Positions 26,161 through 49,762 of a stretch of DNA of 64,000 nucleotides are shown here, piece by piece. A program made the translations under genes and the position numbers. Under the pieces are notes generated by a model. That model was given only the letters and a program-made list of their open reading frames with translations, had not been told where the DNA came from and did no database searches. The stretch's first letter is position 1. Every line of letters begins with the position of its first letter. The DNA comes from Sipunculus nudus (lineage: Eukaryota > Annelida > Sipuncula > Golfingiida > Sipunculidae), in the NCBI GenBank assembly GCA_026874595.1, contig CM049310.1, positions 75,881,056-75,945,055 of the forward strand, in the 5' to 3' direction.

Positions 26161-26682
26161 AAATGTAAATTTTAAATTAAATTATATAGGGTGATTCTTA
26201 GTTTGATCCAGTTTGATCCTGTATAATCCGGATAAAACCCAGTTTTATCCATTGTTCTGGATTTATTTTAAAACATGAGTTTGTTGTCCTCACTTGGTTA
26301 ATAATCAGGTTCCACAGAAAGTGATATTTTGAAGGAAGTAATAGGTCAAATGATAGCAAAACTGGACTTGCACAGACTAGAGAAGGATTTGCCTCTGCTT
26401 ACTAGGAACTGGTTAACCAACTACTAATACTGTAGACTACCTCCCTAGTATATAGTAGACTGAAGTTCACTGAATTGATGCTGATTAATCACCTAGGGCA
26501 AATGGTGAAAATATATGAAGGATCTTATGGCATTTTGCAAAACTCTGCTTCATCTTTTTGCCCTTATATGTCTTTGATAATCAGAGGAATTATCTTTAAC
26601 AGACATCAGATATTCGAGTCCCCTGTAAACATTTGACTATTATTCTAACAGTAAGTTTGAGAGATCTATGATTTCAACTGTC

Positions 26683-26745
26683 TGACAAAAGTAAGCCTGA
26701 AATAGGTTGTATTGAATGCAACCCATTTCAGGCTTACTTTTGTCA
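26683..26745. repeat. 63-bp near-perfect hairpin
   Basis: 27-bp arms with one mismatch (TGACAAAAGTAAGCCTGAAA at the left) around a 9-base loop. A second short complementary block, CAACTG/CAGTTG, extends the stem outward after an internal loop. It has the size of a pre-miRNA or a palindromic transposon remnant, and no target duplication is obvious. Confidence 0.7.
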
Positions 26746-26966
26746 CAGTCAGTTGCAATGTTTAGGTACATAAAATGCTGAGCTCAGCAGGGGCTGAATT
26801 ATCAACAAGTAGTCCTAGTAAAGATTGTGCCTTGTACCATAATAATACATGCCTACATGTGCATGATAAATATTCCTATACTGTCTGTGAGATCAGTGGC
26901 AGTTTTCAGGTTTAGATATCTATGTTATACTTTAAAATTGAAAATTAAGTGCTTCAAACAAATAAT

Positions 26967-27663
26967 TACGCTCCCGAGGCAGCGGAAATCTTACGCTTCT
27001 AAAGAAGCAACTGATTTTCACGCTGCCAACTTTGACCGTTTATGATATATTTAGACACCAGATGGCGGTTCGTTGTCCGCTGAAAAAAATGTGCGTATGA
27101 TGTGACAAGCAGCCAATTAGATGCGAATAAACAAACACGCGACAGGCATCCTGGCTCCGCCCATAGCTGTGCTTCAAGCGCCCTTTGATGAGTTTACGAT
27201 CGAATTTTAATTGCTTCCTCTGCATTCTCGCTTCATCGACCGATTTGATCATGACATTATGACTGTGTCAGCGTAGCCATGTACCTGCTGTCTGCGGAAC
27301 TTAAACCAGCCAGCCAGGTGTGCACGCAGCCTTTGTTGTAACATTTCGTTTGAATTACACCCCCTGGCTGGGCATCCTATGTGCCCAAGGCCTTAAGCAA
27401 ACCACGTCTGGGGCAATTCTCTCTGAGCCTGTGGCCTGTATAGACGGTAATCGGGGCGATGAGCTGTCACTCAAAACGAAAATGAACATGATTGGCTCCG
27501 TGTATTTCTCGCTTGGCAGTGTCTTCCAGCACAAGGTCTCACCTTATTGGACAAAAATGCAGTGCTCCCCTCTGGTGTAGCAATTCAGGATATGAGGTCA
27601 TAACAAACTACGCTTACGATATAGGTACTAGGGCTATAGTTAAAGCGCTGTGTAAAGAGCGTA
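26967..27663. mobile_element. ~700-bp non-autonomous DNA transposon, copy 1 (MULE-like)
   Basis: Ends TACGCTC and GAGCGTA; imperfect 18-bp inverted termini share TACGCTC..A..CAGCG. Perfect 9-bp flanking duplications ACAAATAAT lie at 26958-26966 and 27664-27672, which points to a Mutator-like element. Noticeably GC-richer than its surroundings. No transposase. Confidence 0.85.
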
Positions 27664-27673
27664 ACAAATAATT

Positions 27674-28250
27674 GTATCCCCAGACAAAGTCGGGATACTA
27701 TGGTTTCACGACCGTCCTGCCGCCGCAGAAAAACCTTGTGAGCGGGATAACTCAAAAAATATTTCACTGATCTTTTTCAAACTTTACATTTGTATAGATA
27801 TAGGTAAGGGGACGAAGCCTATTTAAAATGGGGTCATAACCTATGCTAGGAGAGTGACCTTGACCTTGAATACGTCCATTTTTGCTGAAAATAACACAAA
27901 TTCTTAAATATCTCAAGTAAGCTTGCATGGACTGGTCCAAAAATCAAGGTGACCAAAGATCTTGGATAGCCTTGCTAATACCGGAAACTGGTGGCGCCAC
28001 CTATTATCCTTTTCTTTTTTTTACGCCTTTTAATACCCCCATAATTGCCACTTGACAGTACTGTAAGCATTATAAGTCAAAAACTAATGGTCAGATTTCT
28101 TTCATATTATGCACATGTAGAGAGATGGGTTATGGGATGAGGTCTATTAACATTTGGGTCATGACCTTTACCATGAGACTCTAATGATGAGAGTGGCCTT
28201 GACCTTTAATGTGTCCATATTTGGTGAAAACCACACACCGCTTATGATAT
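27674..28250. repeat. Relative, in inverse orientation, of the GTATCCCCAGACA element
   Basis: Begins GTATCCCCAGACAAAGTCGG one base after the target duplication of the ~700-bp transposon. It is largely the reverse complement of 7600-8127, including GGTGGCGCCACC at 27990-28001. Its right end merges into the tandem repeats that follow. Confidence 0.6.
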
Positions 28251-28975
28251 CTCCAGTGTTGATAGCCATATGGATTTCAAACATGACTTATGTATGGCCC
28301 ACCACTAAAGTAAGAACCCTATAGGTTCTAGGGTCATGAGGTCAAAGGTCAAGGCCACTGGACTCGCATCTTAAAAGATACTGTGGATGCATTTTAAGCG
28401 AAATTTTCATCCCAGGTCTTCCATCTTGAATATATAGCTCACTTGCCAATAGTGGATGATCCTTATCAATTTTGGGGTCACAAGGTCAAAGGTCAAGGCC
28501 ATAGGAGTTATCTGTCCAAAAATTAGTTTCTGGATGATAATTCCTGCTTTTATTGATGTATTGATTTCAAACTTGACTTATATATGTCCCATTGAAAAAG
28601 CAAGACTCCAATTGACTTTGGGGTCATGAGGTCAAAGGTAAAGGTCACAGGACACATCTTTAAAAAAATTATGGATGCATTTTTAGCCAAACATTTCATC
28701 TCAGACCTTTCATCTTGCACATATAGTTCATCTGCCAATAGAGGAAGACCCCTATCAATTTTGAGGTCACAAGGTCAAAGGTGAAGGTCACAGGAGCCAT
28801 CTGTCCAAAAATTAGTTTCTTGATGATAATTCCTGCTTTTATCGATGTATAGATTTCAAACTTGACATATATGTCCCATTGAAAAAGCAAGACCCCCATT
28901 GATTTTGGGGTCATGAGGTCAAAGTTCAAGGTCATAGGACCAACATCTGCAAAAAGATTGTGGATTGATAGATGG
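28251..28975. repeat. ~145/290-bp tandem repeats carrying AGGTCAAAGGTCA
   Basis: Five units of about 145 bp alternate in two flavours. Each contains GGTCA..AGGTCAAAGGTCA-like sequence at about 28339, 28483, 28627, 28770 and 28916. The first two are perfect AGGTCAAAGGTCA direct repeats with one-base spacing. Confidence 0.75.
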
Positions 28976-29582
28976 AAGAAACAATAATTGCTTAGACACC
29001 TTATTTCAATTGATTAGAGTGATGTGCTCTGCTTTTACAGTGTGAGAGGTAAATGGCTTCTGAGAGACTGAGACACTATGACCACAGTAAGACAGGTGTT
29101 ATGTGGTCAGATACATTTGGCCTGCTACCAATATTCACAAAATGTGTGTACAACTTCTGCTGACCAATCTGAAAAAAAAATAGCTTTGGCCCTGCTTGAG
29201 AAAAACAAATAATCATAGGAAAAAAGCATGGATATTATGCTGGGTAACACACTTTAAACACAGGGTAAAATAGATTTTATCTGTGTCAAACTCAAACACA
29301 AACCTTGGTTTACAGGGATTTTGTGGAGGAGCTTAGGGTAGGTGGTCAGAAAACATTAGTCTGTGAGTTTGTGACATTGTCAGACAATTCTGTTCAATAA
29401 TTGACCTCGACCGCTTAATGCTTAAGTTCACCATAACCTTTTTAATGCCCAGAAAGCCACTGAAGCCCACTCTAGACTGGAACATAGAACTTCCTAAATT
29501 GGCTAGCCTGGACTCTTTGTTCAGGAGCCAGCAGCCAAGGCAATGAAAAATACCTGCTTGGGAAATATTTTAATAACAAAAA

Positions 29583-30690
29583 TGGCATGTCAAAATTCAA
29601 GCGGATATTAAATTTGCCTAGACAAGATGGCGATTGTGATCTTACCTAGACAGATTTTAAACTTGCCTAGACGAGATCACAATCGCAATCTCGCCTAGGC
29701 AAAATTAAAATCCATCATGGAGCAGACCATGATTTTAATCTCGCCTAGGTGAGTTTAAAATCCGTCTGGTATCATCCAGGCGGGTTTAAAATCTGCCTAA
29801 TAACACAGTGATATCACTTCAATAGGCGAGTTTAAAATCTGCCTAGGCGAGATTACAACAGTAATCTGATCTAATTTCCTAATATATTATGTATTGTAAT
29901 TGACATATGAAATATGTTTCAGTCAGATATTAAATATTTTAACACTGAATGGTTATGTAAAGTTCACAAGTAATATATTTATTAATATTTACAGAATATT
30001 ATATTATTAATGTAATAATCAACATTAATTTCGGAAATGTTTTTTTTATATATTTTTTTTTAATATTGTTATGTATAGTTCACAAGTAATACATTTATTA
30101 ATATTTACAGATTATTTTATTATTAATGTAATAATAAACATTTTTTAAAATTTTATATTTTTTTTTTTTTAATTTAAGTAATAAGAAACTCACTTGGTTA
30201 TTGTTATGGCATATTTAAATGATATATGATGTGGGCTGCTGCTGATTATTTACATGATAATTTTGTTGTCAATATTAATTAATTTGAAGTGAAACTGGTA
30301 TTAGTAATATTAGTAATGTAGTATTTTAAAAAGACAAAGGGAGACTGAATATAATGTTTAATTACATTAATTAATTTATATGATGTTTAATAACCAAAAA
30401 AAGGAATGGTGTATCAAAGTCCTTCATAAATACTAGTACCCTTCATATTCTGTACCATAAGCGTACATGTTTTGACTGTTGACTGTTGAATACCTGGGTG
30501 AAAGAAACATGTGAACTAGATTAACCAACTAATTTTTTTTGTTTGTCCTGTAAGGACTATCAAATAGGATGATTGTTTATGTTAATGTGTAATATACTCT
30601 TTAAATAGTGAAGTAATATGTATCTAGACTTATCTATCTATCTCAGCTATCTATCTATCTATGATTGATTCAGTATGCAAGTAGATGACT
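29583..30690. mobile_element. Truncated copy of the long-inverted-end element
   Basis: Corresponds to the reverse complement of 32420-33796. It starts ATGTCAAAATTCAAGCGGAT, runs through the CCTAGGCGAG-rich terminus, and shares internal blocks (GGGCTGCTGCTGATTATTTA, CCTGTAAGGACTATCAAAT, a TATC/GATA microsatellite). The other terminus is missing. Confidence 0.75.
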
Positions 30691-30763
30691 TTTTTCCCCG
30701 GATTTGCTCTTCATAATATCTCACAAATCCATCAGCTGCAATTTTGGCAATACTATTAGAATA

Positions 30764-31462
30764 TACGCTCCCGAAGCAGCGGAAATCTTGCGCTTCTAAA
30801 GAAGCAACTGATTTTCACGCTGCCAGCTTTGACCGTTTATGATATATTTAGACACCAGATGGCGGTTCGTTGTCCACTTAAATAAACGTGCGCATGATGT
30901 GACAAGCAGCCAATCAGATGCCAATAAACACACACTCGACATGCATCCTGGCTCCGCCCATTGCTGCGCTTCAAGCGCCGCTTGATGAGTTTCCGGTTGA
31001 ATTTAAATTGCTCCCTCTGCATTCTCGCATCATCGACCGTTTTGATTATGACATTATGACTGTGTTAGTGTAGCCATGTATCTGTTGTCTGCAGAACTGA
31101 AACCAGCTAGCGAGGTTTGCACGCAGCCTTTGTTGTTACGTTTCGTTTGAATTACAGCTCACCGGCCGAGCATCCTATGTGCCCAAGGCCATAAGCAAAC
31201 CACGTCATGGGCAATTCTCTCTGAGCCTGTGGCCTGTTCAGACGGTTACGCTGGGGGATGAGCTGTCACTCAAAAAGAAATGAATATGATTGGCTCCGTG
31301 TATTCCTCGTTTGGCTTTGTCTTCCAGCACAAGGTCTCATCTGATTGGACAAAAATACAGTGCTTCCCTCTGGTGTTGCAATTCAGGATACTAGGTCATA
31401 ACAAACAGCGCCTTAAGATTTAGGTAGTAGCACTATAGGTAAAGTGCTGTGTAAAAAGCGTA
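30764..31462. mobile_element. ~700-bp non-autonomous DNA transposon, copy 2 (MULE-like)
   Basis: Collinear with 26967-27663 over its whole length, 699 bp, same ends. Flanked by TTAGAATA at 30756-30763 and 31463-31470, an 8-bp match (a ninth base may be lost). Both copies share a minus-strand open frame of about 60 codons, probably fortuitous. Confidence 0.85.
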
Positions 31463-31707
31463 TTAGAATAAAACTAACAGAATTATATTTAGATTAACCA
31501 GAGCATTGTTCCTGTACACTGATTAAAAGTCATTTTGTTTTATTTTATTCAAAAGAAATAAAAACAGTTCAAATATCTGTTTTGATTTTTGTAAATCCTA
31601 CTCTCTTTATTACTGTCCACTAAATTCCACTTTCATCCAATACTTCCGGAAGAAAGTGGAAGAAACCCCGTTTCCTCCAATTTCTTCCAATGTCTGGGAA
31701 GAAATAT

Positions 31708-33796
31708 GTCAGAGACGAGATTGAAATCAAGGCGGATTTTAAATTCGCCTAGACGAGATTGCGATTGTGATCTCGCCTAGGCGAGATTGCAATTGTGATC
31801 TCGGCTAGACAGATTTTAAACTCGCCTAGACGAGATCACAATCGCAATCTCGCCTAGGCGAGATTAAAATCCATCATGGAGCAGGCCAGGATTTTAATCT
31901 TGCCTAGGCGAGTTTAAAATCCGTCTGGTGTCATCCAGGCGAGTTTAAAATCTGTCTGATATTACTTGCCTAGGCGAGATTAAAATAGTGATCTGATCTA
32001 ATTTCCTAATATATTAAGCATTGTAATTGACATATGAAAGATGTTTTCAGTCGGATTTTCAATGTTTTAATACTGAATGGTTATATATAGTTAAAAGGTA
32101 ATATATTTATTAATATTTACAGAATATTATAGTATTAATGTAATAATTTACTTTTTTTACAGTAATGTAATAATTATTCATGTGATAATTAACATTAATT
32201 TTGGAAACAGAATTATGAAATAGATATGTGATTATTATTTGAACCTTTGATGTGTTTCATGTGGTCTACAGCATCCTTATCATACCAATTATTTGCTAAA
32301 CATTAATTAATCTTTATTTTGTTTCTCCAGTTTTCTTAACAACCTTGGGATTGTAAATTTCACTAATAATTTTTACAAAAAAATAATTTGTAATTGTATT
32401 TAAATATATGGCAATTAGAGAGTAACAAGTCATCCACTTGCATATTGAATCAATCATAGATAGATAGATAGACAGATAGATAGATTAGTTTAGATAGCTA
32501 TTACTTCACTATTTAATGAGTTACACATTAACATAAATGATCATCCTATTTGATAATTCTTACAGGACAAACAGAACAAATTAGTTGGTTGATCTAGTTC
32601 AAATGTTTCTTTTCACCCAGGTATTCAACACTCAACAGTCAAAACATGTACACTTATGGTACAAAATATGCAGGGTATCAGTATTTATGATGGACTTTGA
32701 TACACCATCCTTTTTTTAGGTAATTAAACATCATATGAGAAAAGGTAAAAGTTGATACACAGATGTATGCAAGTGAATATTTCTTTGTCTTATTTAGTCT
32801 TTTCTTATAATGTATATAATATTCTTCTGATCTTTTTTTTAATGTTTTGTGAGGCATGTTGTGAAGCTTCAATATTTATGTAGACTGTGTTACAAGATAA
32901 CTGCCTTTTTTTGGACAGTATTATATCATATCAGAAAAAATATGATTTCTAGATTCATAGAGTAATAGATCATTTATGCATGTGAACATGCATTGAATTA
33001 TATTGATAAAAAATAAATGAGCTATGTTCATTTTGTCTTTTTACTACATTACTAATATTACTAATACCAGTTTCCCTTCAAATTAATATTGACAACAAAA
33101 TTATTATGTAAATAATCAGCAGCAGCCCACATCATATATCATTTGAATATGCCATATACAATACCAATGTAAGTTTCTTATTACATAGTTTATAAATAAA
33201 AATATAAAATAAAAAAATTAATATTAATTATTACATAAATATAATATTCTGTAAATAATATTAAATATATATTACTTGTGAACTATACATAACCATATTA
33301 ATAAAAAATATATAATATAAAATATTCCATTACCAAAATTAATGTTAGTTATTTAATTAATAATATATTAATAAATATATTACTTGTGAACTATACGTAA
33401 CCATTCAGTGTTAAAATATTGAAAATCTGACTGAAAACATCTTTCATAAGTCAATTACAATGCATAATTTATTGGGAAATTAGATCAGATCACTATTTTA
33501 ATCTCGCCTAGGCAGATTTTAAACTCGCCCAAGTGATATCAGGCAGATTTTAAACTCGCCTGGATGACACCAGACAGATTTTAAACTCGCCTAGGCGAGA
33601 TTAAAATCATGGCCTGCTCCATGATGGATTTTAATCTCGCCTAGGCGAGATTGCGATTGTGATCTCGTCTAGGCGAGTTTAAAATCCGTCTAGCCGAGAT
33701 CACAATTGCAATCTTGCCTAGGCGAGATCACAATCGCAATCTCGTCTAGGCGAATTTAAAATCCGCCTGGATTTCAATCTCGTCTCTGACAGACAT
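31708..33796. mobile_element. Element with ~500-bp palindrome-rich terminal inverted repeats
   Basis: Left end ATGTCAGAGACGAGATTGAA and right end in inverse ATGTCTGTCAGAGACGAG. The long arms (about 31708-32190 and 33230-33796) consist of alternating palindromes such as CTCGCCTAGGCGAG joined by AAAATC blocks. The centre is about 1 kb of AT-rich DNA with a GATA microsatellite (32457-32486). No transposase. Superfamily unassigned. Confidence 0.75.
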
Positions 33797-34201
33797 ATAG
33801 ACACTTCAAAGTCCAATCAGGGCTTTTATGAGACAATGGTTTCCAGGTAATTGTCTAAATGTCTGTGCAAATCACGTGGCAATAATGACAAAGCTGTGGT
33901 CATTAAGCTTCAAATCTGTTTGTTATTCTGTATATAAGCTTAATTTGGCCGGATACTTGACTTATCTTATGACATAATAATTGTATTGGGTATATTAATA
34001 TATTAAATTAACACGTTGATTAAGGAAAGTATTCTAGAGTCAACTGTGCCACTAATTAAGGTGTGCCACTAATTAAGGTGTGGTTCCTTGGCGTCACAGT
34101 GGACATTTTCTTAATCTACTGAAAGCATGTGGACAATGGTTGAAAGAGAGCTTAAATTTGATTTAAATGTAATTTATGACAGAATCAAGTTTTCTTCATG
34201 C

Positions 34202-34227
34202 ATATATATATATATATATATATATAT
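34202..34227. repeat. TA microsatellite
   Basis: Uninterrupted alternating TA for 26 bp in WDR5 intron 1. Confidence 0.95.
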
Positions 34228-35017
34228 CCCTCTTTGTTTCTTACACACAAACAGATTTATTAATGTAAATTAATTGAAGTAATGCTGCTGTTTGAAAGTT
34301 TTTTAGAACACCGTGAACACCTCTAAATAAAAATATATTGTTACTGTTCATTTTGATTCCTGTTAGGTAATGTGGCCATTATTCCAAACTACTTGTTTCT
34401 GCACTGGTTTTATGACAGCTATTAAGTATGGGAAATATATTTGCTGAACTTTCTTTTAAAAGGATATACTACACAGGTCTCACAATAAATTCAGTGTTCT
34501 CCACTAGAATATCTGATAGAGTGGTGGTACCGGGTAAGTGTGGCGGAATTGGTCCCTACAGGGAATTGGTACAAAATTTTTAATCCATTATCAGAAATGT
34601 GATGCGACCAATTATAGATTTATTACCAATTATTTTATTTAAACTTTTATGGAAATATGTTTAAATATTTTGTTGTTGAAAATCACAGTATTCAACACCT
34701 TATTTATCTTATATATTTTATGATTAAAATTATTATTTTCCACAATAGCCTTACATCATTATTTGAGCATAAATACAACAAAAAATATTTTTAATTTGTA
34801 TTAAATAATAGTTTACCTAGTTCAATGTTATAATCACTTACCACAAATTCCAGAGTGGATTTTGTAGCAAGTAAAGGAAAAATGTAGCTTGCCTTTGTTT
34901 ATTGCCGTAATTTTTGTTTCTGTGGGAATGGAGCGCTTTACTTGCCAGGGCTGAAACTACATCTTGAGCTAACACACAATAAATAGTATCGACATTGTAG
35001 TGTACCCATCTACGTTG

Positions 35018-35799
35018 CAGGGATGGGGCCAGGTATAAGTGAAAGTACCTAGGTACAGGTACTTGATTTTCACAGAGTACCTAGGTACAGGTACTTTAGA
35101 AAGTATCTGAGGACAGGTACATTTATTTGAGGTCATTTCAAAGACGTTTTTTACAGCATAAATTCACCAATATGCAAGTTAACATGCCTTTTTTTTCTAT
35201 CAAACAATACTGAAGTCATTTGCTAAAGTGTATTTTATTAGAACTTATTAACTGTATGGCACCAAACATTCACACACACGATATGCAAGTGTATTAAAAG
35301 ACTGTTAAGTGCACCAGGTGCACCAAGTAGAATATGACACCATACATTCACAAACATGAAATTGAAGTCTACTGAAAGTCTACTTAAGTGCACCAAGTAC
35401 AGTAAGAGAGTGATTATTTTGACACCATACTTCACAAACATGATATTTGTGTACTAAATGTTCATTAAGTGCACCAAGTACAGTATATTCAAATGGTTTG
35501 CTCAATTAGTGGTTACTGCTTATTTACACTTGTGACCATTCTGGAGGTGTGATAACAATTTAAATCATGAGCAGTTTATCACATTGATGGCTTGCTGATC
35601 ATTTACACCATAGGTAACCAAATTTAATACTAAAAGAGAAAAAAACTAAAAAAAAAACCTGAAAATATGAAAATGTACCTGGAGTACCTTGTACCAGGTA
35701 CAGGTACAAGGTACTTCCTACTCATGACCGGTAGGTACAGGTACTCTGAAATGTGTACCTAGGTACAGGTAGTGGTACAAGTACCTGGCCCCAACCCTG
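35018..35799. mobile_element. hAT-like non-autonomous transposon with internal short repeats
   Basis: Ends CAGGGATGGGGCCAGGTA and, in inverse, CAGGGTTGGGGCCAGGTA. Flanks CTACGTTG (35010-35017) and TGACGTTG (35800-35807) match at 6 of 8 bases, as expected for an aged 8-bp target duplication. Inside are multiple GTACCTAGGTACAGGTAC motifs and about three ~70-bp repeats around GTGCACCAAGTA. Confidence 0.75.
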
Positions 35800-35988
35800 T
35801 GACGTTGACAGCTCACCTCAGGTTTAGAGGTCGTGCATGTTTAATAATCATCAAAAGAATTAATTATTCAGATGTTATGAATTGATTGCAATTTAATTGA
35901 GGGGTTGTGTACCAGTCATTTGATTGTTACACCCCTAATATATTTCTTACTATTTCTTATGTCTTTATTGAAGTATATCCATTGTAGG

Positions 35989-48152
<12,164 letters not shown>

Positions 48153-48432
48153 CCATAAGGGACTCAGGTTAATTTTGCCATTAAAAAAAACGTACTCACA
48201 AGTGTGTTCAGCTCCATTGGCTACAGCACCTGTATATAATCTACCCAGGACACTCAGGCTCCAAGGCCAGGCTCTGTGTGGAGTGGCAAGACACGGATGT
48301 CAGCATGTGATCCCCATATCACTTTTACCCAAGATGGGATTTCCAGAACTGATGTCTGCATGGAGGTTGCCTTAACTCCCGCACAACCACTTGGGTTGGA
48401 CTCGGTCAGGTCTCAATGGACAATAAACCCTT

Positions 48433-48521
48433 TATAGTGGAACCCTGCTTTGCCACCACCACCACAATTAAAGCACTTTGGTCAGTCCCCAATGCGGTCT
48501 TTATTGTGAGGTTCCACTATA
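48433..48521. mobile_element. Miniature inverted-repeat element in WDR5 3' UTR
   Basis: TATAGTGGAACC at the left and GGTTCCACTATA at the right, perfect 12-bp inverted ends 89 bp apart including flanking TA. A mariner-like miniature element. It starts 5 bp after the proximal AATAAA. Confidence 0.65.
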
Positions 48522-49629
48522 CTTCCTGATTTACTGGGATATCCTGCCCTAATGTCACTTTCATTTTTGTCACTGTTTGGTCAAGAATATCATTCATGTT
48601 TTCCATTTTATGAAAGTCTTCAAAGAGATGCAGAGGGTGGTGAAGGAAATCTCATACAGCTGTGCCTAATCTGGAAATTTTCATTAGATGATACTCCCAT
48701 TTTAGTTAACAGTAAGTTAGGGTTAATTGCAGGGGTAGTTTCTCACAAAACATCAGTCGAAAGTCGCACATATGATCAAGTATGGTGGATTTAGGTCAAA
48801 TTTGGTGATTGTCACAGCAAAATAGAAGTGGGGCATACAACAGTTATCATAACAGACACTTAAAAAGGAGATACATCAGACAAAAACAGCTGGTTCACTA
48901 TTTTGCACTCCAGTTTATTTAAATTATCTTTTTCTTAATTTTTAGGTTTGTTCATAAAAAATTGTCATTTTATAAAAATTAGTGTAATTTTGTATTTTTG
49001 TGTCATGAGATATTACAATCATCTGGTGCTCATGGGTTCAAAGAGAGTATCTCTCTGTCAAACTATTCAGATTACTTTATGATGCACTAGCATATACAAA
49101 TATTTCAGGTTGTTATAGCTCTAAGGATATCCTAGTACGGTGACAGGTTCCTCAGCAGATGGAGAACTTAATAAAAAACGATCCTCAAAGTTTTCACTGT
49201 TTTTTCAGTATTCAAAACAAACACAAATATACAATTAGACATTTGAGGTCAGCTAATAAGCAGTTTCCTTTCAAGGCTCTAAATTTAAGGTATGTAAATA
49301 TACAGTGGTTACTCTAAGGAAGAATTGTTCTGATTTTCATTGCCAGAATTATAGAAAAGTTTTGAAGTTAGGAAATATATTGGTCAAGCTGTGGATAAAT
49401 GCTGATGTAAGGAGAATTACACTTAATATATCATGTGACATATTTTTTTTCTCATATTTATTTACAAGAAGTGTAACATCTATCCCATAAATGTTACACT
49501 GTTGTTGACTATGCCTCACGGGTTATAGTTCACATGCATGCATGACTAGGGTTGTAGGATGGTATGAAAAGTATTTGGTAACTTCATTTTTGTATGGTCT
49601 TTAATACATATTTCAACTCTCAGTATGTA

Positions 49630-49635
49630 AATAAA
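49630..49635 (+). promoter_or_regulatory. Candidate WDR5 polyadenylation signal
   Basis: AATAAA followed within 30 bp by TTTTGTAAG and TGTCTTGG, a GT-rich downstream element. An alternative proximal AATAAA is at 48422-48427. Confidence 0.45.
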
Positions 49636-49762
49636 ATAAGTACATTTTGTAAGCATGTCTTGGTTCTATCATTTCACATCATGACATAAGCAGCTAGAGT
49701 GTCTGTGAATGTGCTTGTTCAAAGATTGGAAGACACAAGATGACTGATTTTTATAATTAACA

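Larger units (their letters stand above)
19959..35987 (+). other. WDR5 intron 1 (inferred), ~16 kb, repeat-filled
   Basis: No coding exon could be supported. It holds the palindrome-headed element array (20.5-26.2 kb), two ~700-bp transposon copies, the long-inverted-repeat elements (29.6-33.8 kb), a TA microsatellite (34202-34227) and a hAT-like element (35018-35799). The region 24600-25600 is featureless AT-rich sequence. If the inferred first exon is wrong, this is intergenic DNA. Confidence 0.5.
48153..49655 (+). other. WDR5 3' untranslated region (end inferred)
   Basis: AT-rich sequence after the stop with no further exon signal. It contains a miniature inverted-repeat element at 48433-48521. 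A polyadenylation signal at 49630 is followed by a GT-rich stretch; an earlier AATAAA lies at 48422-48427, so two 3' ends are possible. Confidence 0.5.

Noticed and set aside
27040-27252. 60-70-codon minus-strand frame shared by both ~700-bp transposon copies
   Set aside because: Shared because the copies are homologous; no start context, transposase motif or frame-preserving change pattern that I can demonstrate.
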